The notes under the pieces: model-generated
Seen by the model: the letters and a program-made list of their open reading frames with translations, nothing else
What the model was told of the DNA's origin: nothing
The model's database searches: none
Shown: positions 7,582 through 16,085 of the stretch, one piece after another
How positions within the stretch are numbered: position 1 is the stretch's first letter
How the letters are laid out: the number at the start of each line of letters is the position of its first letter
DNA from: Pseudomonadota bacterium
GTDB lineage: Bacteria > Pseudomonadota > Gammaproteobacteria > Burkholderiales > Burkholderiaceae_C
Assembly: GCA_021783695.1 (NCBI GenBank)
Contig: JAJXTO010000018.1
Location: 1-57,731, forward strand
Reading direction: 5' to 3'
DNA length: 57,731 nt
Program-made: the position numbers and the translations under genes

Positions 7582-10043
7582 GCCGGTTCTCCTTGCGTCG
7601 CATCGGCGGCAACCGGAACGATGGGAATGAACTGCCGCGTATCCACTTGCGCCTTGTCGAACTCGAACCACGGATCAGGCTCGCCCTGCAGCGCGAATTG
7701 CAGCCGATCCCACAAGGCCTTGCGGCCTTCGGCGTCATTCAGGATGCGTTGCTTCACGACGTCCAGGCCGACGCGGGCGATGTAATGCACGGTGCGTTCC
7801 AGATACCAGCCCTCCTCGCGGTAGAGCTGGATGAAGGCGCCGGTGTACTCCAGCACCTCCTCCTGCGTTTTGAGCTTGACGAGGAATTGCGCCACTTCGG
7901 TCTTGATGCCGCCGTTGCCGCCGACATACATCTCCCAGCCCGAATCGACGCCGATGATGCCCACGTCCTTGATGCCGCTTTCAGCGCAGTTGCGTGGGCA
8001 GCCGCTCACCGCAAATTTCACCTTGTGCGGCGCGTACATGCGCCAGGTGGCGCGCTCCAGCAGCTTGCCCAGCGCCGTGCTGTCCTGCGTGCCGAAGCGG
8101 CACCACTCGCTGCCAACGCAGGTCTTCACCGTGCGCAGCGCCTTGGCGTAGGCGTGGCCAGAAGGCATGCCGATGTCGTTCCACACGGCTTGCAGGTCTT
8201 CTTTTTTCACGCCCAGCAGATCGATGCGCTGGCCGCCCGTCACCTTCACCGTCGGAATCTTGTATTTGTCCACGGCGTCGGCAATGCGGCGCAATTCGGC
8301 GGCCGAAGTCTCGCCGCCCCACATGCGCGGAATCACGCTGTAGGTGCCGTTTTTCTGGATGTTGGCGTGGCTGCGCTCGTTGATGAAGCGGCTTTGCGGG
8401 TCGTCCTTCGCCGCGTGCGGCCAGGTGGAAATGAGGTAGTAATTCACCGCCGGGCGGCAGCTCGAACACCCGTTGGGCGTGCGCCAGCCGAGATGGGCAT
8501 AGACGTCGGCAATGGTCAGCAGATGTTGTTCGCGGATGGCATCGCGCACTTCCTGGTGGCTGACATCGGTGCAACCGCAAAGGGCCTTTTTCTTCGGCGC
8601 GGTGCTGTAGTCGCCGCCGACGGTGAACATCAGCAACTGCTCCACCAGCCCGGTGCACGAGCCGCAACTGGCGCTGGCCTTGGTGTGCTTGCGCACGTCC
8701 TCCAGCGTGAACAGGCCCTTGTCCTTGATGGCCTTGCAGATGGTCCCTTTGTTCACGCCGTTGCAGCCGCAGACTTCGTCGCTGTCGGCCATGAGCTGCG
8801 CCTTGCTCTGGCCCTGGTGGCCGGCGTCGCCCAGATGGCTTTCGCCGAACATCAGCTTGTCGCGGATGTCGTGCACCTTGCGGCCCTCGCGCAGCAGCTT
8901 GAAATACCACGAGCCGTCCACCGTATCGCCATACAGGCAGGCGCCCACCAGCTTGTCGCCCTGGATCACCAGGCGCTTGTAGACACCGGAAAACGGGTCG
9001 GACATGACGATGTCTTCGCAGCCTTCGCCGCCCATGAAGTTGCCAGCCGAAAACAGGTCGATGCCCGTGACCTTGAGCTTGGTGCTGGTCTGGCTGCCGG
9101 TGTAGCGGCCAATGCCCATTTGCGCCAGATGATTGGCCGCCACCTTGCCCTGCTCGAACAACGGCGCCACCAGCCCGTAGGCAATGCCGCGATGCGCGGC
9201 GCATTCGCCCAGGGCATAGATGCGCGGGTCGGTGATGGTCTGCAGCGTGTCGCTGACGACGATGCCGCGGTTGCAGTGCAGGCCGGCCTTCTCCGCCAGC
9301 GCGGTGTTGGGGCGGATGCCCGCGGCCATCACCACCAAGTCGGCCGGAATCTCCGTGCCGTCCTTGAACTGCACCGCGCGCACGCGGCCCAATTCGCTTC
9401 CGAGCAAGGCTTGCGTCTGCGCGCCGATGCGGAATTTCAGGCCGCGGTCTTCCAGCGACTTCTGCAGCAACTTGCCCGCCACATCGTCGAGCTGGCGCTC
9501 CATCAGCCACGGCATGATGTGCACCACGGTCACGTCCATGCCACGCAGCATCAGGCCATTGGCCGCCTCCAGTCCGAGCAGGCCGCCGCCGATGACCACC
9601 GCGTGCTTGTGCACCTTGGCGGCCTCGATCATGGTTTCCGTGTCGTCGATGTCGCGGTAGGCGATCACTCCCTCCAGGTCGTTTCCCGGCACCGGCAGGA
9701 TGAATGGGTTGGAGCCGGTGGCCAGCAGCAGGCGGTCGTAGGGCGCCTCGGTGCCGTCGTCGGCGCGCACCACACGCTTGATGCGGTCGATCTCCACCAC
9801 CGTCTTCCCCAAATGCAGGGTGATACCGTTGTCGGCATACCAGGACAGCGGGTTGAGGATGATCTGCTCGACGGTCTGCTCCCCGGCCAGCACCGGCGAG
9901 AGCAGGATGCGGTTGTAGTTCGGGTGCGGCTCGGCACCGAACACGGTGATGTCGTAGAGGTCGGGCGCGAGCTTGAGCAGCTCTTCCAGCGCGCGCACCC
10001 CGGCCATGCCGTTGCCGACGAGAGCGAGTTTGGGTTTGGTCAT
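7578..10043 (-). CDS. nirB: Assimilatory nitrite reductase large subunit (siroheme)
   Basis: Catalyses the six-electron reduction of nitrite to ammonium with NADH. The protein is 821 residues with the full domain order: FAD/NADH oxidoreductase (VGNGMAGVRALEEL, then VVIGGGLLGLEAA), two BFD-type 2Fe-2S regions (CGCNGVNKGTIC...CGSC, and CGCTDVS...GCSSC), a ferredoxin-like half-domain, and the siroheme/4Fe-4S domain with CVGSEWCRFG and CPRNC. All four cluster cysteines are present. The start MTKPKLALVG is used because the ten upstream codons do not fit the family. Siroheme would come from the cobA and cbiX products of the same region. Confidence 0.96.
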   Translation of the reverse strand: MTKPKLALVGNGMAGVRALEELLKLAPDLYDITVFGAEPHPNYNRILLSPVLAGEQTVEQIILNPLSWYADNGITLHLGKTVVEIDRIKRVVRADDGTEAPYDRLLLATGSNPFILPVPGNDLEGVIAYRDIDDTETMIEAAKVHKHAVVIGGGLLGLEAANGLMLRGMDVTVVHIMPWLMERQLDDVAGKLLQKSLEDRGLKFRIGAQTQALLGSELGRVRAVQFKDGTEIPADLVVMAAGIRPNTALAEKAGLHCNRGIVVSDTLQTITDPRIYALGECAAHRGIAYGLVAPLFEQGKVAANHLAQMGIGRYTGSQTSTKLKVTGIDLFSAGNFMGGEGCEDIVMSDPFSGVYKRLVIQGDKLVGACLYGDTVDGSWYFKLLREGRKVHDIRDKLMFGESHLGDAGHQGQSKAQLMADSDEVCGCNGVNKGTICKAIKDKGLFTLEDVRKHTKASASCGSCTGLVEQLLMFTVGGDYSTAPKKKALCGCTDVSHQEVRDAIREQHLLTIADVYAHLGWRTPNGCSSCRPAVNYYLISTWPHAAKDDPQSRFINERSHANIQKNGTYSVIPRMWGGETSAAELRRIADAVDKYKIPTVKVTGGQRIDLLGVKKEDLQAVWNDIGMPSGHAYAKALRTVKTCVGSEWCRFGTQDSTALGKLLERATWRMYAPHKVKFAVSGCPRNCAESGIKDVGIIGVDSGWEMYVGGNGGIKTEVAQFLVKLKTQEEVLEYTGAFIQLYREEGWYLERTVHYIARVGLDVVKQRILNDAEGRKALWDRLQFALQGEPDPWFEFDKAQVDTRQFIPIVPVAADATQGEPA

Positions 10044-10086
10044 GATGCGGATTCCGATCGGTGAGGCATGCAATGCGGCAAAACCC

Positions 10087-10887
10087 TCAGGCCGCCTTGG
10101 CTTGCGGATGTGACTGGCGCTTGTAGAGGAACTCCAGCACCTGGGCGCGCAGATGGGCGTAGTGCGGGGCTTCGCTGAGGGCCAGGCGCTCGCGCGGGCG
10201 CGGCAGGTCGACCGTGAGAATCTCGCCGATGGTGGCAGCCGGGCCGTTGGTGAGCATGACGATGCGGTCGGACAGCAGCACCGCCTCGTCCACGTCGTGC
10301 GTCACCATCACCACAGTGGCGCCGCTGGCGGCGACGATGCCTTGCAACTCATCTTGCAGCTTGGCCCGGGTGAGGGCGTCGAGCGCGCCGAAGGGCTCGT
10401 CCATCAGCAGCACCTTGGGCTCCATCGCCAGGGCGCGGGCAATGCCCACGCGCTGCTTCATGCCGCCGGAAATTTCGTGCGGGCGCTTGTGCGCCGCGTG
10501 CGGCAGGCCGACGAGCTCCAGAGCCGCCTGGGCGCGGGCCTTGAGCTGCTGCGGGCTTTCAGTGGCTGCGAACACCCGCTCCACGCCGAGATAGATGTTG
10601 CCGTAGCAGGTCATCCACGGCAGCAGCGAGTGGTTCTGAAACACCACGGCACGGTCTGGGCCAGGGGCGTGGATTTCGCGGCCATCGCACACCATCACCC
10701 CGGAGGATGGCAGGGTGAGTCCGGCAATCAAGTTGAGCAGGGTGCTTTTGCCGCAGCCGGAGTGGCCGATCAGGCTGATGAACTCGCCGCGGGCGATGTC
10801 CAGATTGATGCCCTTGAGGGCGTGGAAGGGGCCACGCGCGGTGTCGAACAGCATCTCGACCTGTTGCACAACGATGAAATGTTCCAT
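10087..10887 (-). CDS. nrtC: Nitrate ABC transporter ATP-binding protein
   Basis: ATPase that powers nitrate uptake with NrtA and NrtB. It is 266 residues with Walker A GHSGCGKST (41-49), a Q-loop in VVFQNHSLLPW, the signature ISGGMKQRV, Walker B LLMDEPFGALD and a THDVDEAV switch. It is the single-domain type (cyanobacterial NrtD-like) with no fused substrate-binding domain as in cyanobacterial NrtC, so the letter in the gene name is arbitrary. I prefer MEHFIVVQQ; an upstream ATG at 10908 adds seven residues. It lies 29 nt downstream of nrtB and about 43 nt before nirB. Confidence 0.93.
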   Translation of the reverse strand: MEHFIVVQQVEMLFDTARGPFHALKGINLDIARGEFISLIGHSGCGKSTLLNLIAGLTLPSSGVMVCDGREIHAPGPDRAVVFQNHSLLPWMTCYGNIYLGVERVFAATESPQQLKARAQAALELVGLPHAAHKRPHEISGGMKQRVGIARALAMEPKVLLMDEPFGALDALTRAKLQDELQGIVAASGATVVMVTHDVDEAVLLSDRIVMLTNGPAATIGEILTVDLPRPRERLALSEAPHYAHLRAQVLEFLYKRQSHPQAKAA

Positions 10888-10916
10888 GATGATGGTCCTT
10901 GTATGCATTAAGGATT

Positions 10917-11831
10917 TCAGCGCGCTTCGTCGTAGCTGAAGCGCCGCGCAATCAGCATCAGCGCACCCTCGAGCAGCATGCCGGTGACGCCGATGACCAG
11001 GATGGCGATGAGAATGTGGGCGAGATTGAGGTTGTTCCACTCGTTCCACAGCCAGAAGCCGATGCCGGTGCCGCCGGTCAGCATTTCGGCGGCGACGATG
11101 ACCAGCCACGCCGTGCCCACCGACAGCCGAACCCCGGTCATCATGTAGGGCATGACGGAGGGCAGCAGGATCTTGGTGAACACCTTCCAGGTGGACAGGT
11201 CCAGCACGCGGGCGACGTTCATGTAGTCCGCCGGAATGCGCTGCACGCCGATGGCGGTGTTGATCATCATCGGCCAGATGGAGCAAATGAAAATGGTGTA
11301 GATGGCCGCAGCCGGCGCGTTGCTGAACACATACAGCCCGATGGGCAGCCAGGCCAGCGGCGACACCGGGCGCAGCAGGCTGATGAGGGGCGACAGCATG
11401 CTGTCGAGGAAGCGCATGCGCCCGATGGCGAAGCCCAGCGGAATGCCCGCCAGCGCCGCGAGACCGAAGCCATACGCCACGCGCTGCAGCGAGGCCAGCA
11501 GGTTCCAGCCGATGCCCACATCGTTCGGCCCGTTGTTGTAGAAGGGATGGGCAAACACCTTCTGCGCAGACTGCCATGTGGTCAGCGGCGAGGGGAACTG
11601 GCTGCTGTGCTCGGCGGCCAGTTCCCACACCAGCAGCAGCAGCGCCAAGCCCATGAACGGAGCGATGATGCGCAGCGCAACCTGGCGGTTTTTTGTCCGT
11701 TGCCGCTCGGCCGGGCTCTGCGTTCGGAATGCGGGCGCGGCCTGTGGTGCCGCGGCTGTGGATGCCGCGGTCTCTGCAGCCGCTGCGGTTTCAAACGATC
11801 CGTTGGGATCGGACAAGACGGCGGTATTCAT
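10917..11831 (-). CDS. nrtB: Nitrate ABC transporter permease
   Basis: Inner-membrane channel of the nitrate importer. The protein is 304 residues: an alanine-rich cytoplasmic N-terminus (about 50 residues), then six hydrophobic segments. The BPD-transport EAA-type loop is visible around ARVLDLSTWKVFTKILLPSV, and the family segment SVGTAWLVIVAAEM follows. The start MNTAVLSDP is 31 nt after the nrtA stop; a frame extended to 11879 would overlap nrtA. Sequence type is NrtB/SsuC-like, and the neighbours make nitrate (not sulfonate or taurine) the substrate. Confidence 0.92.
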   Translation of the reverse strand: MNTAVLSDPNGSFETAAAAETAASTAAAPQAAPAFRTQSPAERQRTKNRQVALRIIAPFMGLALLLLVWELAAEHSSQFPSPLTTWQSAQKVFAHPFYNNGPNDVGIGWNLLASLQRVAYGFGLAALAGIPLGFAIGRMRFLDSMLSPLISLLRPVSPLAWLPIGLYVFSNAPAAAIYTIFICSIWPMMINTAIGVQRIPADYMNVARVLDLSTWKVFTKILLPSVMPYMMTGVRLSVGTAWLVIVAAEMLTGGTGIGFWLWNEWNNLNLAHILIAILVIGVTGMLLEGALMLIARRFSYDEAR

Positions 11832-11862
11832 GCGGGACTCCTGGTTGATCACGCAAGCAACA

Positions 11863-13143
11863 TCAAATGGCCAGGTCATTGATCTTGAAGCCGTGGGCGT
11901 AGGCCTTGGGGTCCTTGCCGTCCCACACCACGCCGTCGATCAGCTTGGAGCTGCGTAGCGCGCTCTTGGGCACCGGCACCTTGAGCATGGCTGCGACTTC
12001 GCTGTAGAGGTCGACCCGGTTCACCGCCTTGGCCACGGCGAGGTAATCGGGATCGGTCTTGATCAGGCCCCAGCGACGGAACTGAGTGAGGAACCACATG
12101 CCGTCCGACAGCCACGGGAAGTTGACCTGACCGTCCTCATGGAAGGTCATCGGGTGCTTGTCGTCCCAGCTCTTGCCCAGACCGTTGGTGTAGCGGCCCA
12201 AAATGCGCGGCAGGATGGTTTCCACCGAGGTGTTCACATAGCCCGGCGCAGCGATGGTGTTAGCCATCCTGGTCTTGTTTGCCAGCGAGGCGTCGATCCA
12301 CTGGCAGGCTTCCAGCACGGCGGCCATCACCGCCCGGGTGGTGTTGGGATACTTGTCGACGAACTCGGCGGTCGTCCCCAGCGCCTTCTCGGGGTGATCG
12401 ACCCAGATGTCCTGCGAAGTGACGGCGGTGAAGCCGATCTTCTGGTTGATGGCCACGGCGTTCCACGGCTCGCCCACGCAGAAACCGTCCATGCTGCCGA
12501 CCCGCATGTTGGCCACCATCTGCGGCGGCGGCACGGTGATGACCTTGTCGTCCTTCAGCGGGTTGATGCCGTAGGTCGCCAGCCAGTAATACAGCCACAT
12601 GGCGTGGGTGCTGGTGGGGAAGGTCTGGGCGAAGGTGTAGGTGCGTTTTTTCGCGAGCACGGCCCTGGCCAGCTCCGGCCCGGTCGTGATGCCCTCCTTG
12701 GCCAATGCATCGGCCAGGGTAATGGCTTGGCCGTTGCGGTTCAGGCCCATGAGAATGGCCATGTCTTTCTTCGGCCCGCCGACGCCAAGCTGCACGCCAT
12801 ACGGCAGGCCGTAGAGCACATGCGCCATCTGAATGCCGCCGGTGACCAGGTTGTCGCGCACCGCGGCCCACGAGGCCTGCTTGCTCGGGATGATCTTGAC
12901 GCCATACTTTTTGTCGAAACCCAGCACCGCCGCCATGACGATGGGGGCGCAGTCGGTGAGGGGGATGAATCCGATCCTGACTTCTTCCATTTCAGGTTTT
13001 CCCAGAGTGGCGGCACGCGCCGTGGGCTGCAGGCCGGGAAGAAGACCGGCGACAGCCACGGCAGCGCCTGACTTGATGAGGGTGCGGCGCAAGGGCTGTG
13101 CCGGGCCGTTGCTCGAAGGTGTGGCGTCTAGTTGCTTGCGCAT
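11863..13143 (-). CDS. nrtA: Nitrate-binding periplasmic protein
   Basis: Captures nitrate in the periplasm for the NrtB/ATPase importer. It is 426 residues. The N-terminus has twin arginines followed by a hydrophobic stretch (PLRRTLIKSGAAVAVAGLL) and an AXA site before TLGKPEM, so export is probably by the Tat pathway. The mature part has NrtA/CmpA-type signatures (VRIGFIPLTDCAPIVMA, then GLPYGVQLG and GFCVGEPWNAVA). It is the first transporter gene and is preceded by a long leader with an ANTAR-type hairpin and an intrinsic terminator. The ATG at 13143 is right after that leader; the longer frame to 13422 would translate the terminator and is rejected. Confidence 0.94.
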   Translation of the reverse strand: MRKQLDATPSSNGPAQPLRRTLIKSGAAVAVAGLLPGLQPTARAATLGKPEMEEVRIGFIPLTDCAPIVMAAVLGFDKKYGVKIIPSKQASWAAVRDNLVTGGIQMAHVLYGLPYGVQLGVGGPKKDMAILMGLNRNGQAITLADALAKEGITTGPELARAVLAKKRTYTFAQTFPTSTHAMWLYYWLATYGINPLKDDKVITVPPPQMVANMRVGSMDGFCVGEPWNAVAINQKIGFTAVTSQDIWVDHPEKALGTTAEFVDKYPNTTRAVMAAVLEACQWIDASLANKTRMANTIAAPGYVNTSVETILPRILGRYTNGLGKSWDDKHPMTFHEDGQVNFPWLSDGMWFLTQFRRWGLIKTDPDYLAVAKAVNRVDLYSEVAAMLKVPVPKSALRSSKLIDGVVWDGKDPKAYAHGFKINDLAI

Positions 13144-13167
13144 GGCGGTTCCTGAAAAAAGCGGGCG

Positions 13168-13213
13168 AAAAAAAGCCTGCGGGCGCTTCACACGCGGTGA
13201 AGCACACGCAGGC
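13168..13213 (-). terminator. Intrinsic terminator in the nrtA leader
   Basis: In transcript sense, GCCTGCG pairs with CGCAGGC enclosing a second stem GCTTCAC/GTGAAGC, followed by seven T (13168-13174). It ends only about 25 nt before the nrtA start, so the operon is transcribed only if the terminator is bypassed. This matches known ANTAR-controlled nas leaders. Confidence 0.8.
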
Positions 13214-13261
13214 ATCATTGCCGAGCTGAACGGGGGAGATGCCCGCCCAGTGGGTTCAACA

Positions 13262-13279
13262 TAGACCGCCGTTGGTCTA
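13262..13279 (-). promoter_or_regulatory. ANTAR-type hexaloop hairpin (P1) in the nrtA leader
   Basis: In transcript sense a 6-bp stem (TAGACC/GGTCTA) closes a six-base loop AACGGC. The loop has A at position 1 and G at position 4, the bases reported as essential for ANTAR proteins. It lies about 50 nt upstream of the terminator. A second, weaker paired region (TGAAC/GTTCA, 13227-13258) lies between them and may be the partner stem, though its loop does not clearly fit the pattern. Confidence 0.6.
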
Positions 13280-13438
13280 CGCTTCTTAATACGCAAACAG
13301 CGTGCCAGCGCGCGCTTCAAGTTCTCACAGAGGAAAAGACCAGACGGTGGGCGCGCCGGCCGAATCGCCTGTGGTGCAAAGCACCATGCTGCTGCGCCAG
13401 TGTGGTGCGGCAACGCACGCAATGCGGGCAGACGGGGT

Positions 13439-14083
13439 TCAGATCAGCCCGACGGTATCGAGGATGCGCTGGGCCACCTCGGAGAGCTTCAAGCCTTTTT
13501 CCATCGCCAGCTTGCGCATGCGGTGGAAGGCTTCTTCTTCGGTGCAGTTCTGGCGCTGCATCACGATGCCCTTGGCGCGCTCCACCAGCTTGCGCTCGAC
13601 GAGTTGCGAGCGCGCCGCATCGAGTTCGGCGCGCAGGCTTTGCTCGCGTTCGAACCGCGCCAGCGCGACCTCGATCACCGGCTTGACGCGGCTGTACTTG
13701 AGGCCATCGACGATGTAGGCCGTCACTCCGGCGGTGATGGCGAGCTGCGCCGTTTCGGTGTCGTCGTCATTGGTGAACAGCACGATGGGACGTGGCGTAT
13801 CGCGCGAGGCCAGCACCACATGCTCCAGCAGATCGCGCACGCCCGACTCCGCATCGACGATCACCAGATCCGGCCTGAGCGCGGCGATACGCTCATCCAG
13901 ATTGGGCGTGGCCGGCAGCACGGCGACCACCGCGTAACCCGCGTCCAGCAAGGCCTGCTCCAGCAGCGCGCAACGCTGGACTTGGTGCTGCAGACTCGCC
14001 CCGTCCTCCTCCATCGCCAGCGCGGGATCGGGTGAGATGAGGGCAACGGTCAGTGTGCGTTGCGAAAGCGGCGGGCGTGACAT
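13439..14083 (-). CDS. nasT: NasT-like ANTAR response regulator (antiterminator)
   Basis: RNA-binding regulator expected to allow read-through of the nrtA leader when nitrate or nitrite is present. It is 214 residues: a receiver-like domain (LVIVDAESGVRDLLEHVVLAS, with D in the usual phosphorylation position and PIVLFTND following), a coiled linker, then a C-terminal ANTAR helix bundle (LVERAKGIVMQRQNCTEEEA, then MRKLAMEKG). No separate nasS sensor gene is present; NasS belongs to the NrtA-like family, so NrtA or an unlinked protein may take that part. It sits upstream of and on the same strand as nrtA. The start MSRPPLSQRT was chosen because upstream codons run into the region before cbiX. 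Confidence 0.9.
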   Translation of the reverse strand: MSRPPLSQRTLTVALISPDPALAMEEDGASLQHQVQRCALLEQALLDAGYAVVAVLPATPNLDERIAALRPDLVIVDAESGVRDLLEHVVLASRDTPRPIVLFTNDDDTETAQLAITAGVTAYIVDGLKYSRVKPVIEVALARFEREQSLRAELDAARSQLVERKLVERAKGIVMQRQNCTEEEAFHRMRKLAMEKGLKLSEVAQRILDTVGLI

Positions 14084-14148
14084 ATCGGCAACTGTGCAAA
14101 TTCCATGCCCCACAGCACGCCGCTGCAGCCAGACGGGCGGGCTGATCC

Positions 14149-14538
14149 TCAACCATCGAGGCCGACAGCGCAGCGCACCGCGTAGGCGGCCAGTGCTGCA
14201 AGGATCTCGGCATCGTCACCTGCGGGCGGGGTCATCTCGATCCGCAAGGCAGGGAAGCGTTGTTGCACTTCGCGTGCAATTTGGGGAATGTCGCGCAGCA
14301 GATGGCCGCCAATGCCGAGAAAAAGTGGCGCGATGCGAACCCGGGCCATGCCGTCCCGCCCCGCTTCCTCCAGCACGTGGCGCAGCGAGGGTTGCATGGA
14401 CTCCAGAAACGCCAGCCGCACGGCCAAAGACGGGCGGGCGGCTTGAACCCCTGCCAGAACGGCCTCGAATGGGCGCCCCCAGTCCGGCTGGCGGGAGCCG
14501 TGGGCCAACAAAACAAGCAGATAGTTGGAGTGAGGCAT
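14149..14538 (-). CDS. cbiX: Sirohydrochlorin chelatase, CbiX/SirB type
   Basis: A 129-residue small chelatase expected to insert Fe2+ (or Co2+) into sirohydrochlorin. Motifs include LVLLAHGSRQPDW with the catalytic histidine, and VRIAPLFLGIGGHLLRDIP with the second metal-binding histidine. The length is that of the short, single-domain form. It lies upstream of nasT on the same strand, and together with cobA it brackets the nitrate block, so siroheme for NirB is the likely end product. The start at 14538 is chosen; an ATG nine codons upstream (14565) is also possible. Neither has a strong ribosome-binding site. Confidence 0.88.
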   Translation of the reverse strand: MPHSNYLLVLLAHGSRQPDWGRPFEAVLAGVQAARPSLAVRLAFLESMQPSLRHVLEEAGRDGMARVRIAPLFLGIGGHLLRDIPQIAREVQQRFPALRIEMTPPAGDDAEILAALAAYAVRCAVGLDG

Positions 14539-14632
14539 GGGGGGCAGGGGGATCGAGGCAGGCATCAAGAGTACGCAATTTCGGTTCCTGTTGAACAATG
14601 CCATGTATCGACCCCACACGACAAACCCGCCC

Positions 14633-15673
14633 ATGACGTCCGCCACACCACCGCAAAGCGGCCCACTGCACATCCCTCGGATCTGCCTGGGCACCATGAC
14701 CTTCGGCCAGCAGAACACCGAGGCCGAGGCGCACGCGCAACTCAGCTTCGCACTGGAGCAGGGCGTCGACTTTTTCGACACCGCCGAGATGTACCCGGTG
14801 CCAACCCGGGCGGAAACCACCGGGCGCACCGAACTCTACGTCGGCTCCTGGCTGAAGACGCAGCAGCGCGACAAGATTTTTCTCGCCACCAAGGCCGCCG
14901 GGCCGGGCAGGGGGCTGAACTGGATACGCGATGGGCACCTCAGCTTCACCCGCGACAACCTGCACCGCGCGCTGGACGGCTCCCTCAAACGCCTGCAGAC
15001 GGACTACGTCGATCTCTACCAGCTGCATTGGCCGGATCGCAATGTGCCGCTGTTCGGCCAGTATCACTTTGATCCGCAGAGCGAGCGCGACACCGTGCCG
15101 CTGGAAGTCACTCTGGCGGCGCTGGGCGAGAGTCTGCGCGCCGGGAAAATTCGTCACTGGGGCCTGTCGAACGAAACCCCGTGGGGCGTGATGACGGCCT
15201 TGCGACTTGCGGATGCCATGGATCTGCCTCGGCCGGTGAGCGTGCAGAACGCCTACAGCCTGCTCAACCGCACCTGGGAAAACGGCCTGGCCGAAGTCGC
15301 CTACCGCGAGCGGATTGCGCTGCTGGCCTACTCCCCGCTGGGCTTCGGCCTGCTGACAGCCAAATACCGCAACGACCCGCACAGCGCGGGGCGGATGCAA
15401 TTGTTCAAGGGGTTCGGCGCCCGCTATGCCAAGCCGCAGGTGGACAAGGCCGTGGCGGCCTATGCCGACCTGGCCGCAGCCGAGGGCCTGACGCCCACGC
15501 AGCTGGCGCTGGGCTTCGCTTCTGGCCGGTGGTGCGTGGGCAGCGTGATTCTGGGCGCGACCTCGGTGCAGCAGCTCGGTGAAGACCTGCGCGCCTGCCG
15601 CACTGTGCTGTCTCCGCGGGTGCTTGCGGCCATTGAAGACATCCACCTCGCCTATCCCAATCCGGCGCCGTGA
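14633..15673 (+). CDS. tas: Tas-like aldo/keto reductase
   Basis: NADPH-dependent oxidoreductase of the AKR superfamily. It is 346 residues, the same length as E. coli Tas, and shares its N-terminal block (LGTMTFGQQNTEAEAHAQL), the DFFDTAEMYPVP active-site segment, the lysine in ATKAAGPGRG and the histidine in YQLHWPDRN. Start choice rests on length; an upstream ATG at 14603 would add ten residues. It is divergent from cbiX and alone on its strand. The substrate is unknown; in E. coli Tas was found as a suppressor of tyrosine auxotrophy. Downstream lies an orphan nrtA-leader copy pointing towards this gene on the opposite strand. Confidence 0.9.
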   Translation: MTSATPPQSGPLHIPRICLGTMTFGQQNTEAEAHAQLSFALEQGVDFFDTAEMYPVPTRAETTGRTELYVGSWLKTQQRDKIFLATKAAGPGRGLNWIRDGHLSFTRDNLHRALDGSLKRLQTDYVDLYQLHWPDRNVPLFGQYHFDPQSERDTVPLEVTLAALGESLRAGKIRHWGLSNETPWGVMTALRLADAMDLPRPVSVQNAYSLLNRTWENGLAEVAYRERIALLAYSPLGFGLLTAKYRNDPHSAGRMQLFKGFGARYAKPQVDKAVAAYADLAAAEGLTPTQLALGFASGRWCVGSVILGATSVQQLGEDLRACRTVLSPRVLAAIEDIHLAYPNPAP

Positions 15674-15773
15674 TGCGGCTCGGCCCCGCGGCATTCTGAG
15701 CGTCTGCGCTTTGGCCCAGACCCCCGGCGCGGGTGCTGAAATGGCGTGCTCATGGACGATGGCGTACATCGGC

Positions 15774-15896
15774 AGGTGTGGCGTCTTGTTGCTTGCGCAT
15801 GGCGATTTCTGAAAAAAGCGGGCGAAAAAAGGCCTCCGGACGCTTCACACGCGGTGAACACACGAAGGCCTCATTGCCATGTTGAACGGGGGAGAT
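15774..15896 (-). repeat. Decayed duplicate of the nrtA leader and first codons
   Basis: About 123 bases match 13117-13241 at roughly 85-90% by eye, in the same orientation. The copy includes the terminator stem (15831-15870) with its T-tract (15825-15830), then an ATG and MRKQQDATP, nearly identical to the NrtA start (MRKQLDATP). After this the frame stops within seven codons. The hexaloop hairpin of the original is not found upstream of this copy. It is either the relic of a lost second nrt gene or a segmental duplication. Confidence 0.75.
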
Positions 15897-16085
15897 GTGT
15901 GTTCAGATCGCGTTGTTTTGAGGCCTGTGCGAATGATGCGCTGAGCCGGTCAGCCGTCGCTCATCGATCGGCGATGTCCGAACGGATTCCGCATCGGCAG
16001 CATCTCACGGCTTTCCGGAGGACTCACATCCCGCATACGCGACAAAGCGTTCAACAGACGCTGCTCGCATCCGGAAGCAAGGATC
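15897..16085. other. Rest of the intergenic gap
   Basis: Between the duplicated leader and phnN I see no coding frame that I recognise and no further regulatory element. The 100 bases between the tas stop and the leader copy are also empty. Confidence 0.4.

Noticed and set aside
7593-10064. Open frame of more than 800 codons on the plus strand opposite nirB
   Set aside because: It mirrors nirB almost exactly, lacks any recognisable domain and is rich in His/Ala/Gly, as expected for the antisense of a GC-rich gene.
13144-13422. N-terminal extension of NrtA in frame
   Set aside because: It would translate the terminator hairpin and remove the signal peptide from the N-terminus.
14216-15769. 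Long minus-strand frame opposite the tas-like gene, possibly driven by the orphan leader
   Set aside because: The protein has no recognisable domain and is a shadow of the aldo/keto reductase and cbiX region; only an antisense RNA is conceivable.
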